A stretch of 64,000 nt of DNA from assembly GCA_963746735.1 (NCBI GenBank), contig CAVVCO010000016.1, positions 186,001 to 250,000 on the forward strand. Reading direction: 5' to 3'. The position numbers were made by a program, and so were the translations under genes. The notes beneath the pieces are model-generated. The model was not told the origin of the DNA. It saw nothing but the letters and a program-made list of their open reading frames with translations, and did not search any database. Of this stretch, positions 28,625-37,216 are shown piece after piece. Each line of letters begins with the position of its first letter. Position 1 is the first letter of the stretch. This DNA is from CAVSWT01 sp963746735. Its GTDB lineage: Bacteria > Bacteroidota > Ignavibacteria > Ignavibacteriales > Ignavibacteriaceae.

Positions 28625-31027
28625 ATGAAAAATAAGCTTACAATCTGTATTTTATTTGTGCTGTTACAAATTTCAATATATCCTCAATTTAATTACCAAT
28701 CTACTAATTCATCTTTTATTGGAAGATGGGCTGGGGGAAGGTGTTTGACAAGCACATCTGTTGGAAATTATACTTATATAGGAGAAGGCGGTATTTTTAA
28801 AATTTTAAACACCTCGAATCCTTTAAACCCGAATTGTATTGATTCTCTAGAAACTCCTGGTGTTGTTCAAAAAATAGTTATAGTGGATGATACACTTGCA
28901 TATGTGGCAGATGGGATTGGCGGTTTAAGAATAATTGATATTTCAAATAAAACCTCTTCTTATGAATTGGGTGGGTTTAGTAATGTTAATTATTCCTATA
29001 GTGTTGCGGTATCTGGAAATTATGCTTATTTAGCTGATGGAAATAGTGGATTAAGGGTTATAGATATAAGCAATAAATCATTACCTTCTGAAATCAAATT
29101 GATAAACTTTAGTAAAGCTTATGATGTATCGCTTAACGGAACATATGCCTATGTAGCTTCAGGGGCTGCTGGACTTCAAATAATTGATATCTCAATTCCC
29201 TCTAATTCTTCAATAATTTATACATATAATACTCATGCAACAGCTTATGGAATAGACATTAATGGAAGCTATGCATATATAGCAAACGGACAGAATGGTT
29301 TAAAGATAATTGACATTTCAAAACCAAATTCACCCTCTTTTGCAGATAGTATCTCAACTTTTGATATTGCGGAAAAAGTTAAAGTTGTTGGAAATTATGC
29401 ATATGTGGCAGCGGATTATTCTGGACTTCGAATTATAAATATAACCGATCCAAATTCTATTTCTGATGAAAATAATTTCCCTTCTCCAGGAAAAGCGTAC
29501 GATGTTTCTGTTAATGGCAATTATGCCTATTTAAGTGTGGGAGGACATAGTTTAAGAATTATTGATATAACTAATATATCTTCTCTAAACGAAATAACAT
29601 TTTATGATACCCCGAGTTATTCATTTGGGGTAGATGTTGTTGGCAAATATGCTTATATAGCAAGTGCAGGAAAAGGTTTACGAGTAATTGACATCTCTAA
29701 CCCTCAGACCCCTATTGAAATTGGTAGTTACTATAATGAAGGGCATCAGAATGCGTATAATGTAAAAATTATTAGGGACACTGCGTATATTGCCAATTCA
29801 TTAGAAGGATTACAAGTACTCGATGTATCGAATAAAACCGCTCCTTCTTTAGTGACTTCTTTTGATACTCCGGGCACTTCTTACAATTTAGATATAAATG
29901 GAAATTATGCTTATATGGCGGATGGGGATTCAGGGTTAAGAATAATTGATATTTCAGATATAAACAATTTGACATCTCCAGGTTACTATAAGACTCCTGG
30001 AGTTGCTAATGGAGTTTTTATAAATGGTAGTTATGCTTATATAGCAGATGGCCTTAGTGGTTTGGAAGTAGTAAATATTTCTAAACCTTCTAATCCAACT
30101 TTTGCAGGAAGATGCAGCACTACAGGTGAAGCTATTAACGTTGTTGTTGATGGAGACTATGCATATGTCGCTGATGCTTTCAGTGGCCTTGCAATAATAC
30201 AAATTAATGATACTAACAATGTTCATGTTGTTGGATATTTTGATACTGCTTATAGAGCTTGGAGTGTAGCAAAAAGTGGAGATTATGTTTTTGTCGCAGA
30301 TAGAAATGATGGAGTTCGAATTATCGATGTTTCTAATCTTTCAATTCCTTCACAATATGGATATTTTCAAACTCCCAGTGAAGCATACGGAATTATTGTT
30401 CATCAAGATACTTTGTTTGAAGCTGATTATGACGGTGGTTTGATGATCATTAGTGTTAATATTCCAACTCCTGTGGAATTATCTTCATTTAGTGCAAAAT
30501 ATTCCGGAAATTCTGTTGCCTTATCTTGGAAAACAGCTACGGAAATTAATAATTATGGTTTTAAAATTGAAAGAAAAAAAGATAATGGAAATTGGGAAGA
30601 TATCGGATTTGTTCATGGGAATGGGACCAGTAATTCAATTAAAGATTATAGTTTTGCTGATAAGAATTTATTAGAGTCATCTAAATTGTATTATAGATTA
30701 AAGCAAATTGACAATAGCGGATCTTACAAATATTCTAATGTAGTTGAAGTTAATGTTACACCTAGTTCATTCTCATTATCGCAAAATTACCCTAATCCTT
30801 TTAATCCAAGCACAAAGATAAAATATTCATTGCCATCTGCATCTCATGTAAAACTAGTTATTTATGATATACTTGGAAATCAGATAAAAACGTTAGTTGA
30901 TAAAAATCAGGAGCCAGGTTTTTATGAGACAAAATTTGATGGAAAAGATTTATCTAGCGGAGTATATATTTATCAGTTGAAGACAGATCAATTTGTTTCA
31001 ACTAAAAAAATGATTCTAACTAAATAA
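28625..31027 (+). CDS. Secreted LVIVD-repeat beta-propeller protein with T9SS sorting domain
   Basis: 800 residues. A signal peptide (MKNKLTICILFVLLQISIYPQ) is followed from about residue 45 to 615 by some 14 repeats of about 41 residues built on the pattern GNYAYIADGxxGLRIIDIS. These are LVIVD-type propeller blades, probably forming more than one propeller. A fibronectin-like linker (VELSSFSAKYSGNSVALSWK) follows, and the end SLSQNYPNPFNPSTKIKYSL to MILTK is a type A C-terminal sorting domain of the type IX secretion system. The protein should therefore be exported and surface-attached or released. Ligand unknown. A gap of 211 bases precedes it, in which no clear promoter was recognised. Confidence 0.9.
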   Translation: MKNKLTICILFVLLQISIYPQFNYQSTNSSFIGRWAGGRCLTSTSVGNYTYIGEGGIFKILNTSNPLNPNCIDSLETPGVVQKIVIVDDTLAYVADGIGGLRIIDISNKTSSYELGGFSNVNYSYSVAVSGNYAYLADGNSGLRVIDISNKSLPSEIKLINFSKAYDVSLNGTYAYVASGAAGLQIIDISIPSNSSIIYTYNTHATAYGIDINGSYAYIANGQNGLKIIDISKPNSPSFADSISTFDIAEKVKVVGNYAYVAADYSGLRIINITDPNSISDENNFPSPGKAYDVSVNGNYAYLSVGGHSLRIIDITNISSLNEITFYDTPSYSFGVDVVGKYAYIASAGKGLRVIDISNPQTPIEIGSYYNEGHQNAYNVKIIRDTAYIANSLEGLQVLDVSNKTAPSLVTSFDTPGTSYNLDINGNYAYMADGDSGLRIIDISDINNLTSPGYYKTPGVANGVFINGSYAYIADGLSGLEVVNISKPSNPTFAGRCSTTGEAINVVVDGDYAYVADAFSGLAIIQINDTNNVHVVGYFDTAYRAWSVAKSGDYVFVADRNDGVRIIDVSNLSIPSQYGYFQTPSEAYGIIVHQDTLFEADYDGGLMIISVNIPTPVELSSFSAKYSGNSVALSWKTATEINNYGFKIERKKDNGNWEDIGFVHGNGTSNSIKDYSFADKNLLESSKLYYRLKQIDNSGSYKYSNVVEVNVTPSSFSLSQNYPNPFNPSTKIKYSLPSASHVKLVIYDILGNQIKTLVDKNQEPGFYETKFDGKDLSSGVYIYQLKTDQFVSTKKMILTK

Positions 31028-31052
31028 TTGAAGAGCTACCTTTTTCATTTTT

Positions 31053-31694
31053 ATGAGTAAAATTCTATTCCCGACACAGAATAAGTATTTAGAAGAATTC
31101 AAAAAGAATGATGATCCACTTCTATTAGAAATGGAATCTTATGCGAAAGAGTATAATGTTCCAATTCTTTCATGGCAGTCAGTTGAATTTTTAGAACAAT
31201 TAATAAAAATCATTAAACCCAAAAGAGCTTTGGAAATTGGTACAGCGATAGGGTATTCTTCAATTAGAATTGCAAAAAATTTAAAGAAGAAAAGTATATT
31301 ATCAACAATTGAAATGAGTGAAGATAACATTGAAGTAGCTGCAAGCTTCATTGAAAAGTCCGGGTTTAAAGATAAAATTAATTTGATAAAAGGAAATGCT
31401 CTTGAAATAATGCCGCAGCTAAATAAAAAGTTTGATTTTATATTTCTTGATGCTGATAAACAATATTATAAAAGATTATTTGACTACTCTCTGGTTCTCC
31501 TTAAAAAAGGTGGAGTTATTTTTGTCGATAATCTTTTGTGGCATGGCTATGCCGCTACTAAGCGCGTACCATCTAATTATTCCTCATCAACTAAATTGAT
31601 TAAAGAATTCAACCAAATATTTACTTCACAGCCAAATTTGAATACTACTATTCTTCCTATTGGCGACGGAATCGGTTTAGGTATAAAACTATAA
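31053..31694 (+). CDS. O-methyltransferase (class I, caffeoyl-CoA type)
   Basis: SAM-dependent O-methyltransferase of the COMT-like family, 213 residues. The SAM-binding motif is RALEIGTAIGYSSIRIAKNL, with FDFIFLDADKQYYKRLFD carrying the metal-ligand aspartates and VIFVDNLLWHG the family motif. Homologues act on catechols, and some bacterial members on tRNA (TrmR); the residues that separate these cannot be judged here. The gene stands 26 bases after the LVIVD gene and 13 before the next. Confidence 0.88.
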   Translation: MSKILFPTQNKYLEEFKKNDDPLLLEMESYAKEYNVPILSWQSVEFLEQLIKIIKPKRALEIGTAIGYSSIRIAKNLKKKSILSTIEMSEDNIEVAASFIEKSGFKDKINLIKGNALEIMPQLNKKFDFIFLDADKQYYKRLFDYSLVLLKKGGVIFVDNLLWHGYAATKRVPSNYSSSTKLIKEFNQIFTSQPNLNTTILPIGDGIGLGIKL

Positions 31695-31707
31695 ATCCGC
31701 GAATTGA

Positions 31708-32148
31708 ATGATTGATTCACAATATAATTTTTCAAAAGATTTTATTGATGAAGTGGAAATATTTTCCAATGGCCATCTTAAAAGGAAGGGAGACCTTCAA
31801 AAAATTTATGCTGAAAGTTTAACTAACAATACCACACACCTCTTTGAAGAACTTTCTTTTACCGCAAAATATATAAATGGCCTAATGAAAGTATTAAAAA
31901 GTGGTGTCAGTAATCCTGAAATACAAAGCCTGGAAAATGTAAAAAAAGATTTATCTTCAAATCTTAGTAAGCTTGTCGAACAGATTAATCATATTCTTCT
32001 TCATTCTGAAGATGAAATGAAAAACTATTTTAAAGAAAATTTTTTATTAATGTCTCAAAATTCATTTCAAAATCTTACCGAACTAATTTCTGATCTTGAT
32101 TGGACGAAGAAATATTTAAATGATTTTAAAAGAGGGAAACTAAATTAA
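31708..32148 (+). CDS. Helical protein, unknown function
   Basis: 146 residues, predicted from composition to be almost entirely alpha-helical, with heptad-like patterns (for example SLENVKKDLSSNLSKLVEQI). It has no signal peptide and no membrane segment. No family is recognised. It begins 13 bases after the O-methyltransferase stop and is probably co-transcribed with it. A hairpin at 32221-32253 lies about 70 bases after its stop. Confidence 0.6.
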   Translation: MIDSQYNFSKDFIDEVEIFSNGHLKRKGDLQKIYAESLTNNTTHLFEELSFTAKYINGLMKVLKSGVSNPEIQSLENVKKDLSSNLSKLVEQINHILLHSEDEMKNYFKENFLLMSQNSFQNLTELISDLDWTKKYLNDFKRGKLN

Positions 32149-32220
32149 TAGAACTACTAGCCTTCTAGTAAATGAGAGCAAAAAATGATTTTACTTTGAT
32201 AATTTTGGTAGGTTAAATTT

Positions 32221-32253
32221 TTAGTAAGGGTGTCTCCCCAGCACCCTTGCTAA
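32221..32253. terminator. Strong hairpin between convergent genes
   Basis: A 12-bp stem (32221-32232 with 32242-32253, one G-T pair) with a 9-base C-rich loop lies between the plus-strand gene ending at 32148 and the minus-strand marR ending at 32440. The position fits a bidirectional terminator, but no T-run follows on either strand, so the assignment is tentative. Nothing else was recognised in the 291-base gap. Confidence 0.5.
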
Positions 32254-32439
32254 ATATTCTTAGTTTCATTCAAAAAACTTGAAAAATAAATCCAAGTATC
32301 ATGCCAATAAGTAAAAATATAATTTGTGGAAATATGAATAAAACTTTGCAGATTAGTTCTTACATATGATAAGAAAATTCTTACTTGATAAAAGAAATTG
32401 ATGCGTAGTTAAATATTTTATCTTAGCAAATAATATTTT

Positions 32440-32895
32440 TTATGTTTTAGCAATCCATTTTTCTAAGGCAGAGAGTAAACTAGTCATTGCATTTATGAGG
32501 GGAGCGTGCTGTGGTTTTTCAATGTCATTTAATATTTCTTTATGAATTCTTACATAGGCATTATTTAATTGCTGCACAATTAAAACTCCTTGCTTCGAAA
32601 GTGCAACGCGCATGTTGCGCCTATCGTTTGGTTCTATTTCTCTAACCATGTAATTCTTATCAACTAATCCATCAATAATTCTTGTTAGCCGGCTTGGACT
32701 TAGCTTCATTCTTTCAGCAATCTGTTTATTATTTAAAGTTTCTTCAGTTCCAAAAAGTCGAAGGCATCTAAATTCAGCCTGTGTTAACTTATATTGTTCC
32801 GCCAGTCTCATTTCTTTTTCTTGACAGTTTGCCAATAGTTTGAAAGTGAGATCAGCTAATTCCGCTGCTGTTACGTCTATTTTTGTTGTAGCCAT
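32440..32895 (-). CDS. MarR-family transcriptional regulator
   Basis: 151 residues with a central winged helix: LTQAEFRCLRLFGTEETLNN, KQIAERMKLSPSRLTRIIDG as the recognition helix, and the wing VREIEPNDRRNMRVALSKQG. The flanking helices should form the dimer interface. MarR proteins usually repress adjacent genes in response to small phenolic or oxidant ligands. The only neighbours are yigZ on the same strand upstream and a convergent unknown gene, so the target is unclear. Confidence 0.9.
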   Translation of the reverse strand: MATTKIDVTAAELADLTFKLLANCQEKEMRLAEQYKLTQAEFRCLRLFGTEETLNNKQIAERMKLSPSRLTRIIDGLVDKNYMVREIEPNDRRNMRVALSKQGVLIVQQLNNAYVRIHKEILNDIEKPQHAPLINAMTSLLSALEKWIAKT

Positions 32896-32964
32896 TTAAT
32901 TTACCAATTATTGATAATAGCAAATATCGTATTTATCAATTTAATTTCAAATAGAAAATAATTT

Positions 32965-33591
32965 TTATAGTAGAAAAATGTGATCGTTGTTATCTTCAAT
33001 TAATACTGTTCCATGAGTTAAGTCAATTAATTGCTGCTTTAGATTTTCAACATCAGCTGGTTTTATAAAACAAATAAATTCAACTTTACTTCCATAATTT
33101 GTTGATTCAATTTTTGCATCAATTAATGATAAATTTCTATGGACGAAACTCAGAAATTCAAAATCAACCGTGATTGTTAATTTTAAATAAGCTAATTTTT
33201 TAATTATTTGTGCCCCACTTAAATTTTGAATTGCAGATTCATAATAAGATTTACCCAAAAGCCCGACGCCTAATTTTGTGCCTCCAAAATAACGAATGAC
33301 AACAACTAAAGTATTTTTCAATTTAAAATGATCAATAGCATTTAAAATTCTGATTCCCGCAGTACCATTTGGTTCTCCGTCATCAGAATATTTAATCTGA
33401 TTATTTTGAAGTTTATAAGCAAAGCAATGATGAGTAGCATCATAATATTTTTTCTTTATTTCTGTTATGATTTTTTGAAAATCATCTTCATTTTCAATAG
33501 GAAATGATTGAGTCACGAATAAGGAGTTCTTTTCTTTTAATTTTGTTTCATGAAACTTTTCTAAAGTGATAATGTGTGCTTCATTTACCAT
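32965..33591 (-). CDS. YigZ/IMPACT family protein
   Basis: 208 residues of the UPF0029 family. The N-terminal Impact domain shows FVTQSFPIENEDDFQKII, KKYYDATHHCFAYKL, SDDGEPNGTAGIRILNAI and VVVIRYFGGTKLGVGLLGKS. The C-terminal part is the small DUF1949-type ferredoxin-like domain. The fold resembles the domain IV region of elongation factors and a role with RNA or ribosomes is suspected, but no activity is established. The gene is divergent from uvrA. Confidence 0.92.
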   Translation of the reverse strand: MVNEAHIITLEKFHETKLKEKNSLFVTQSFPIENEDDFQKIITEIKKKYYDATHHCFAYKLQNNQIKYSDDGEPNGTAGIRILNAIDHFKLKNTLVVVIRYFGGTKLGVGLLGKSYYESAIQNLSGAQIIKKLAYLKLTITVDFEFLSFVHRNLSLIDAKIESTNYGSKVEFICFIKPADVENLKQQLIDLTHGTVLIEDNNDHIFLL

Positions 33592-33694
33592 AATTTTATC
33601 TTTTTTTTAAGAAAAGTATAAACAGCCATGCTAAATATAATTGATTTTCAGAACTGCTATAGGTAATATAAAGGTTTGAAATTTTAAATTTGAA

Positions 33695-36529
33695 GTGAAA
33701 TTGGAAAAAGAAACGATAATTATAAAAGGCGCACGCGAGCATAATTTAAAGAATATTGATGTTGAAATTCCAAGAGATTCGTTTACTGTAATTACAGGCC
33801 TCTCTGGTTCCGGAAAATCATCTTTAGCTTTTGATACCATCTATGCTGAAGGTCAGCGAAGATATATTGAATCACTATCAGCTTATGCCAGGCAATTTCT
33901 TGATATGCTGGAAAAACCTGATGTGGATTTAATTGAAGGATTAAGCCCGGCAATTTCTATCGAACAAAAATCAACATCAGGAAATCCTCGGTCAACTGTT
34001 GGAACAGTTACGGAAATATATGATTACCTTCGTTTACTTTATGCCCGATTAGGAATTCCTCATTGTTACAACTGCGGCAAACCGGTCAGCAAACAATCTT
34101 CGGCACAAATTATTGATAACATAATTACAAATCTTAGTGGAAAAAAAATCTATGTTCTTGCTCCAACAATTCGAGGAAGGAAAGGACATTATAGAGAACT
34201 TTTTGAAGAAATTTTATCTGACGGATTTTTACGTGTCAGAGTTGATAACGAGATTCATGAGATTGTAAAAAATTTCCAGGTTGACCGATACAAGATCCAT
34301 AACATAGAAATTGTAATTGATAGGCTCACAGTTAGTGAAAAATCGAGAAGTAGACTTGTAGAATCAGTTGAAGTCGGATTGAATTACGGAAACGGAATTG
34401 TAATTGTAAATGATGGTTCTGAAGATTTTATATACAGCAGACATTTAGCCTGTTTAGATTGCGGAATAAGTTATCAGGAATTAGCTCCAAATTCTTTTTC
34501 TTTTAACTCGCCCTATGGTTCTTGTCCAGACTGTGAAGGCTTGGGAGAAAAAAAAGAATTAGATGTTAACCTGATTATCCCTGACTGGAATAAATCAATT
34601 AATGAAGAAGGCTTAGCCCCGCTTGGTAAACCAAGGTCAATTTGGTTTTTTAACCAGCTTGCTGCTGTTTCTGAAAAATACGGTTTTAATTATGATACGA
34701 AGCTTAAGGATTTTACCGAAGAACAAAAAGATATTTTATTAAATGGTACGAAAGAGAAAATAGCATTTACATATAATTATGGAAATGGAAAACCTGCTAC
34801 TTATATGCATCGGTTTTCCGGAATGATTAATTATTTAAAAAATTATTATAATACAACAAGCTCAAATAATATCCGCGAGTGGGTTGAATCTTATATGAAT
34901 ACAATCAAATGCCCATCATGCGGAGGAGGGAGATTAAAAAAAGAATCACTGGCAGTTACTTTTCAGAATAAAAATATCAGCGAAGTAACATCGCTTTCTA
35001 TTTTACGCACAAACGAATTTTTTAATAAAGTTAAATTAAGCGGAAGAGAACAAATTGTTGCAAAACCAATTCTGAAAGAAATTATAACACGTTTAAGTTT
35101 TCTCCTAAATGTCGGCCTGGATTATATAACTCTCGATAGATCAGCGAGAACTTTATCCGGCGGTGAATCACAGCGAATAAGACTTGCAACTCAGATTGGC
35201 TCACAGCTTGCCGGAGTTTTGTATGTTCTGGATGAACCGAGTATTGGGCTTCATCAAAGTGATAATATTAAATTAATTAACTCGCTAAAAAATTTAAGAG
35301 ATCTTGGCAATACTGTAATTGTTGTTGAGCATGATAAAGAAACTATAGTGAGTTCTGATTATATGATTGACCTTGGCCCCGCAGCCGGAGTGCATGGTGG
35401 GGAAATATGTCTTGCAGGCGATACAAAAGAATTACTTCAATCAAAGAATGGAGTTGATTCATTAACTCTTTCATATCTAAGAAATAAAAAAGAAATTAAA
35501 ATTCCTTCTGAAAGAAGAAAAGGGAATGGATTTATTTTAGAGCTTAAAAAGGCAAAGGGTAATAATCTTAAAAGTGTCAATTTAAAAATTCCTTTGGGAA
35601 CATTTACATTGATAACCGGAGTGAGCGGTTCTGGAAAATCAACGTTAGTAAATGAAACGCTTGTCAAAATTTTGATGAATAAAATTTATAAATCTAAATC
35701 AGTCCCATTGGAATTTGGATCAATTGAAGGAATGGAAAATATTGATAAGATAATTGAGATTGATCAATCCCCAATCGGAAGAACTCCCAGATCAAATCCC
35801 GCAACATATACAGGACTGTTTACTTTTATTAGGGATCTTTATTCACAATTACCGGAATCCAAAATACGCGGATATAATACCGGGAGATTCAGCTTTAATG
35901 TTTCCGGCGGCAGATGTGAAGAATGCGGTGGAGATGGTTTACGAAAAATTGAAATGAATTTTTTACCAGACGTTTATGTGCAATGCGAAGTTTGTCATGG
36001 AAAAAGATACAACAGGGAAACATTGGAGGTTCTATATAAAACAAAGTCAATTTCAGATGTGCTTGAAATGAGAATTGATGAAGCATTGGAATTTTTTAAT
36101 GATCTGCCGCGAATCAAGAGAAAGCTGAAAGCGATTCATGATGTTGGATTAGGTTACATAACTCTCGGCCAGCAGGCCACAACATTATCCGGAGGTGAGG
36201 CACAAAGGGTAAAACTTGCTACTGAGTTAAGTAAAGTTAGTACAGGGAAAACTCTTTACATTTTAGATGAACCGACTACCGGACTTCATTTTGAAGATGT
36301 TAATATTCTGCTAAAAGTTCTCAATAAATTAGTTGATAAAGGAAATACGGTTATTGTTGTTGAACATAATCTGGATGTTATAAAAACCGCCGATTGGATA
36401 ATTGATCTTGGGCCTGGAGGCGGTGAAAGAGGCGGTGAAATAATTGCAGAAGGAACCCCAGAACAAATAATTAAAAATAAGAAAAGCATTACTGGTGAAT
36501 ATTTGAAAAAAGAGTTTGTAAATACTTAA
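33695..36529 (+). CDS. uvrA: UvrABC excinuclease subunit A
   Basis: ATPase that finds DNA lesions in nucleotide excision repair. It starts at TTG; 944 residues, normal length. The first ATPase has GLSGSGKSSLAFDT and the signature LSGGESQRIRLATQIG; the second has GVSGSGKSTLVNET and LSGGEAQRVKLATELS with ILDEPTTGLH. Two zinc modules are visible: CLDCGISYQ with CPDCEGLG, and CEECGGDG with CEVCHGKRYN. It looks intact and stands alone. Confidence 0.98.
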   Translation: MKLEKETIIIKGAREHNLKNIDVEIPRDSFTVITGLSGSGKSSLAFDTIYAEGQRRYIESLSAYARQFLDMLEKPDVDLIEGLSPAISIEQKSTSGNPRSTVGTVTEIYDYLRLLYARLGIPHCYNCGKPVSKQSSAQIIDNIITNLSGKKIYVLAPTIRGRKGHYRELFEEILSDGFLRVRVDNEIHEIVKNFQVDRYKIHNIEIVIDRLTVSEKSRSRLVESVEVGLNYGNGIVIVNDGSEDFIYSRHLACLDCGISYQELAPNSFSFNSPYGSCPDCEGLGEKKELDVNLIIPDWNKSINEEGLAPLGKPRSIWFFNQLAAVSEKYGFNYDTKLKDFTEEQKDILLNGTKEKIAFTYNYGNGKPATYMHRFSGMINYLKNYYNTTSSNNIREWVESYMNTIKCPSCGGGRLKKESLAVTFQNKNISEVTSLSILRTNEFFNKVKLSGREQIVAKPILKEIITRLSFLLNVGLDYITLDRSARTLSGGESQRIRLATQIGSQLAGVLYVLDEPSIGLHQSDNIKLINSLKNLRDLGNTVIVVEHDKETIVSSDYMIDLGPAAGVHGGEICLAGDTKELLQSKNGVDSLTLSYLRNKKEIKIPSERRKGNGFILELKKAKGNNLKSVNLKIPLGTFTLITGVSGSGKSTLVNETLVKILMNKIYKSKSVPLEFGSIEGMENIDKIIEIDQSPIGRTPRSNPATYTGLFTFIRDLYSQLPESKIRGYNTGRFSFNVSGGRCEECGGDGLRKIEMNFLPDVYVQCEVCHGKRYNRETLEVLYKTKSISDVLEMRIDEALEFFNDLPRIKRKLKAIHDVGLGYITLGQQATTLSGGEAQRVKLATELSKVSTGKTLYILDEPTTGLHFEDVNILLKVLNKLVDKGNTVIVVEHNLDVIKTADWIIDLGPGGGERGGEIIAEGTPEQIIKNKKSITGEYLKKEFVNT

Positions 36530-36611
36530 TATTTATTTTTTATCATGCATTTATTTTTTATCTTTATTCCATCAACTATCCAATAATTAATTTCGAATTT
36601 ACTTTTTAGGA

Positions 36612-37121
36612 ATGAAAAAAATTCTTCCAATAATATTAATTGTTTTAATTTCGCTAAATACTTTTGGCTTCGATTTCATTTTAGGCTATTTGTTTTATAA
36701 TTGTAAAAATAATTTTAAAGATCAGGAAGTAAGTTCGCTTGCAAAAAATGAAATAAAAGTGTTTAAGTTGAGTCAGCTTGAAAAAAATAAACTTCAAATG
36801 TTTGAAGATGAAATTAAGTATGATGGACACATGTATGATATCGTTAAAAAAGAAAAGAAAAATGATGATATATATATATACTGTTTCAGTGATTTCAAGG
36901 AAGATCATTTGAATGCATTAATAAATGCGAAAAATAATGAACAAAGTAATCCATCAAAAGTAAATTTTATTCAAAAAGATTTAACAAAAAATTATTTACC
37001 ACCCCAGAAAATTGAAGGCATTCTAAATCCTGATTTTGCTTTTATTTCTAATTTGGAATCCGCTAATTATTCATCTTATGTTTGTGATGTTTTATACCCG
37101 CCGCCAAACTTTCTAATTTAA
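36612..37121 (+). CDS. Secreted small protein preceding a TonB receptor
   Basis: 169 residues with a signal peptide or N-terminal anchor (MKKILPIILIVLISLNTFGF). Recognisable elements are EIKVFKLSQLEKNKLQMFED, IKYDGHMYDIVKKEKKNDDI, a YIYCFSDFKEDHLNALI segment and a proline-rich end LYPPPNFLI. Small exported proteins with this pattern (KVFKxS, DGxMYDIV, YCxxDxxE, PPP end) recur next to TonB-dependent receptors in Bacteroidetes, as here 95 bases upstream of one. The recollection of that family is from general knowledge; its function is not established. Confidence 0.7.
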   Translation: MKKILPIILIVLISLNTFGFDFILGYLFYNCKNNFKDQEVSSLAKNEIKVFKLSQLEKNKLQMFEDEIKYDGHMYDIVKKEKKNDDIYIYCFSDFKEDHLNALINAKNNEQSNPSKVNFIQKDLTKNYLPPQKIEGILNPDFAFISNLESANYSSYVCDVLYPPPNFLI

Positions 37122-37151
37122 TTCAATAAAATCAGTACCTCATTAGCAATA

Positions 37152-37179
37152 ATTATTCATTGTTTCATTAGTGAATAAT
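37152..37179 (+). repeat. Inverted repeat upstream of TonB receptor
   Basis: 8-bp perfect arms (ATTATTCA / TGAATAAT) with a 12-base spacer, about 40-65 bases before the receptor start. It could be a regulator-binding palindrome or a weak RNA hairpin. AT-rich arms make chance occurrence possible. Confidence 0.35.
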
Positions 37180-37216
37180 CAGGAATTATTTTATCAAGTT
37201 TAATTCAAGGTGAAGA

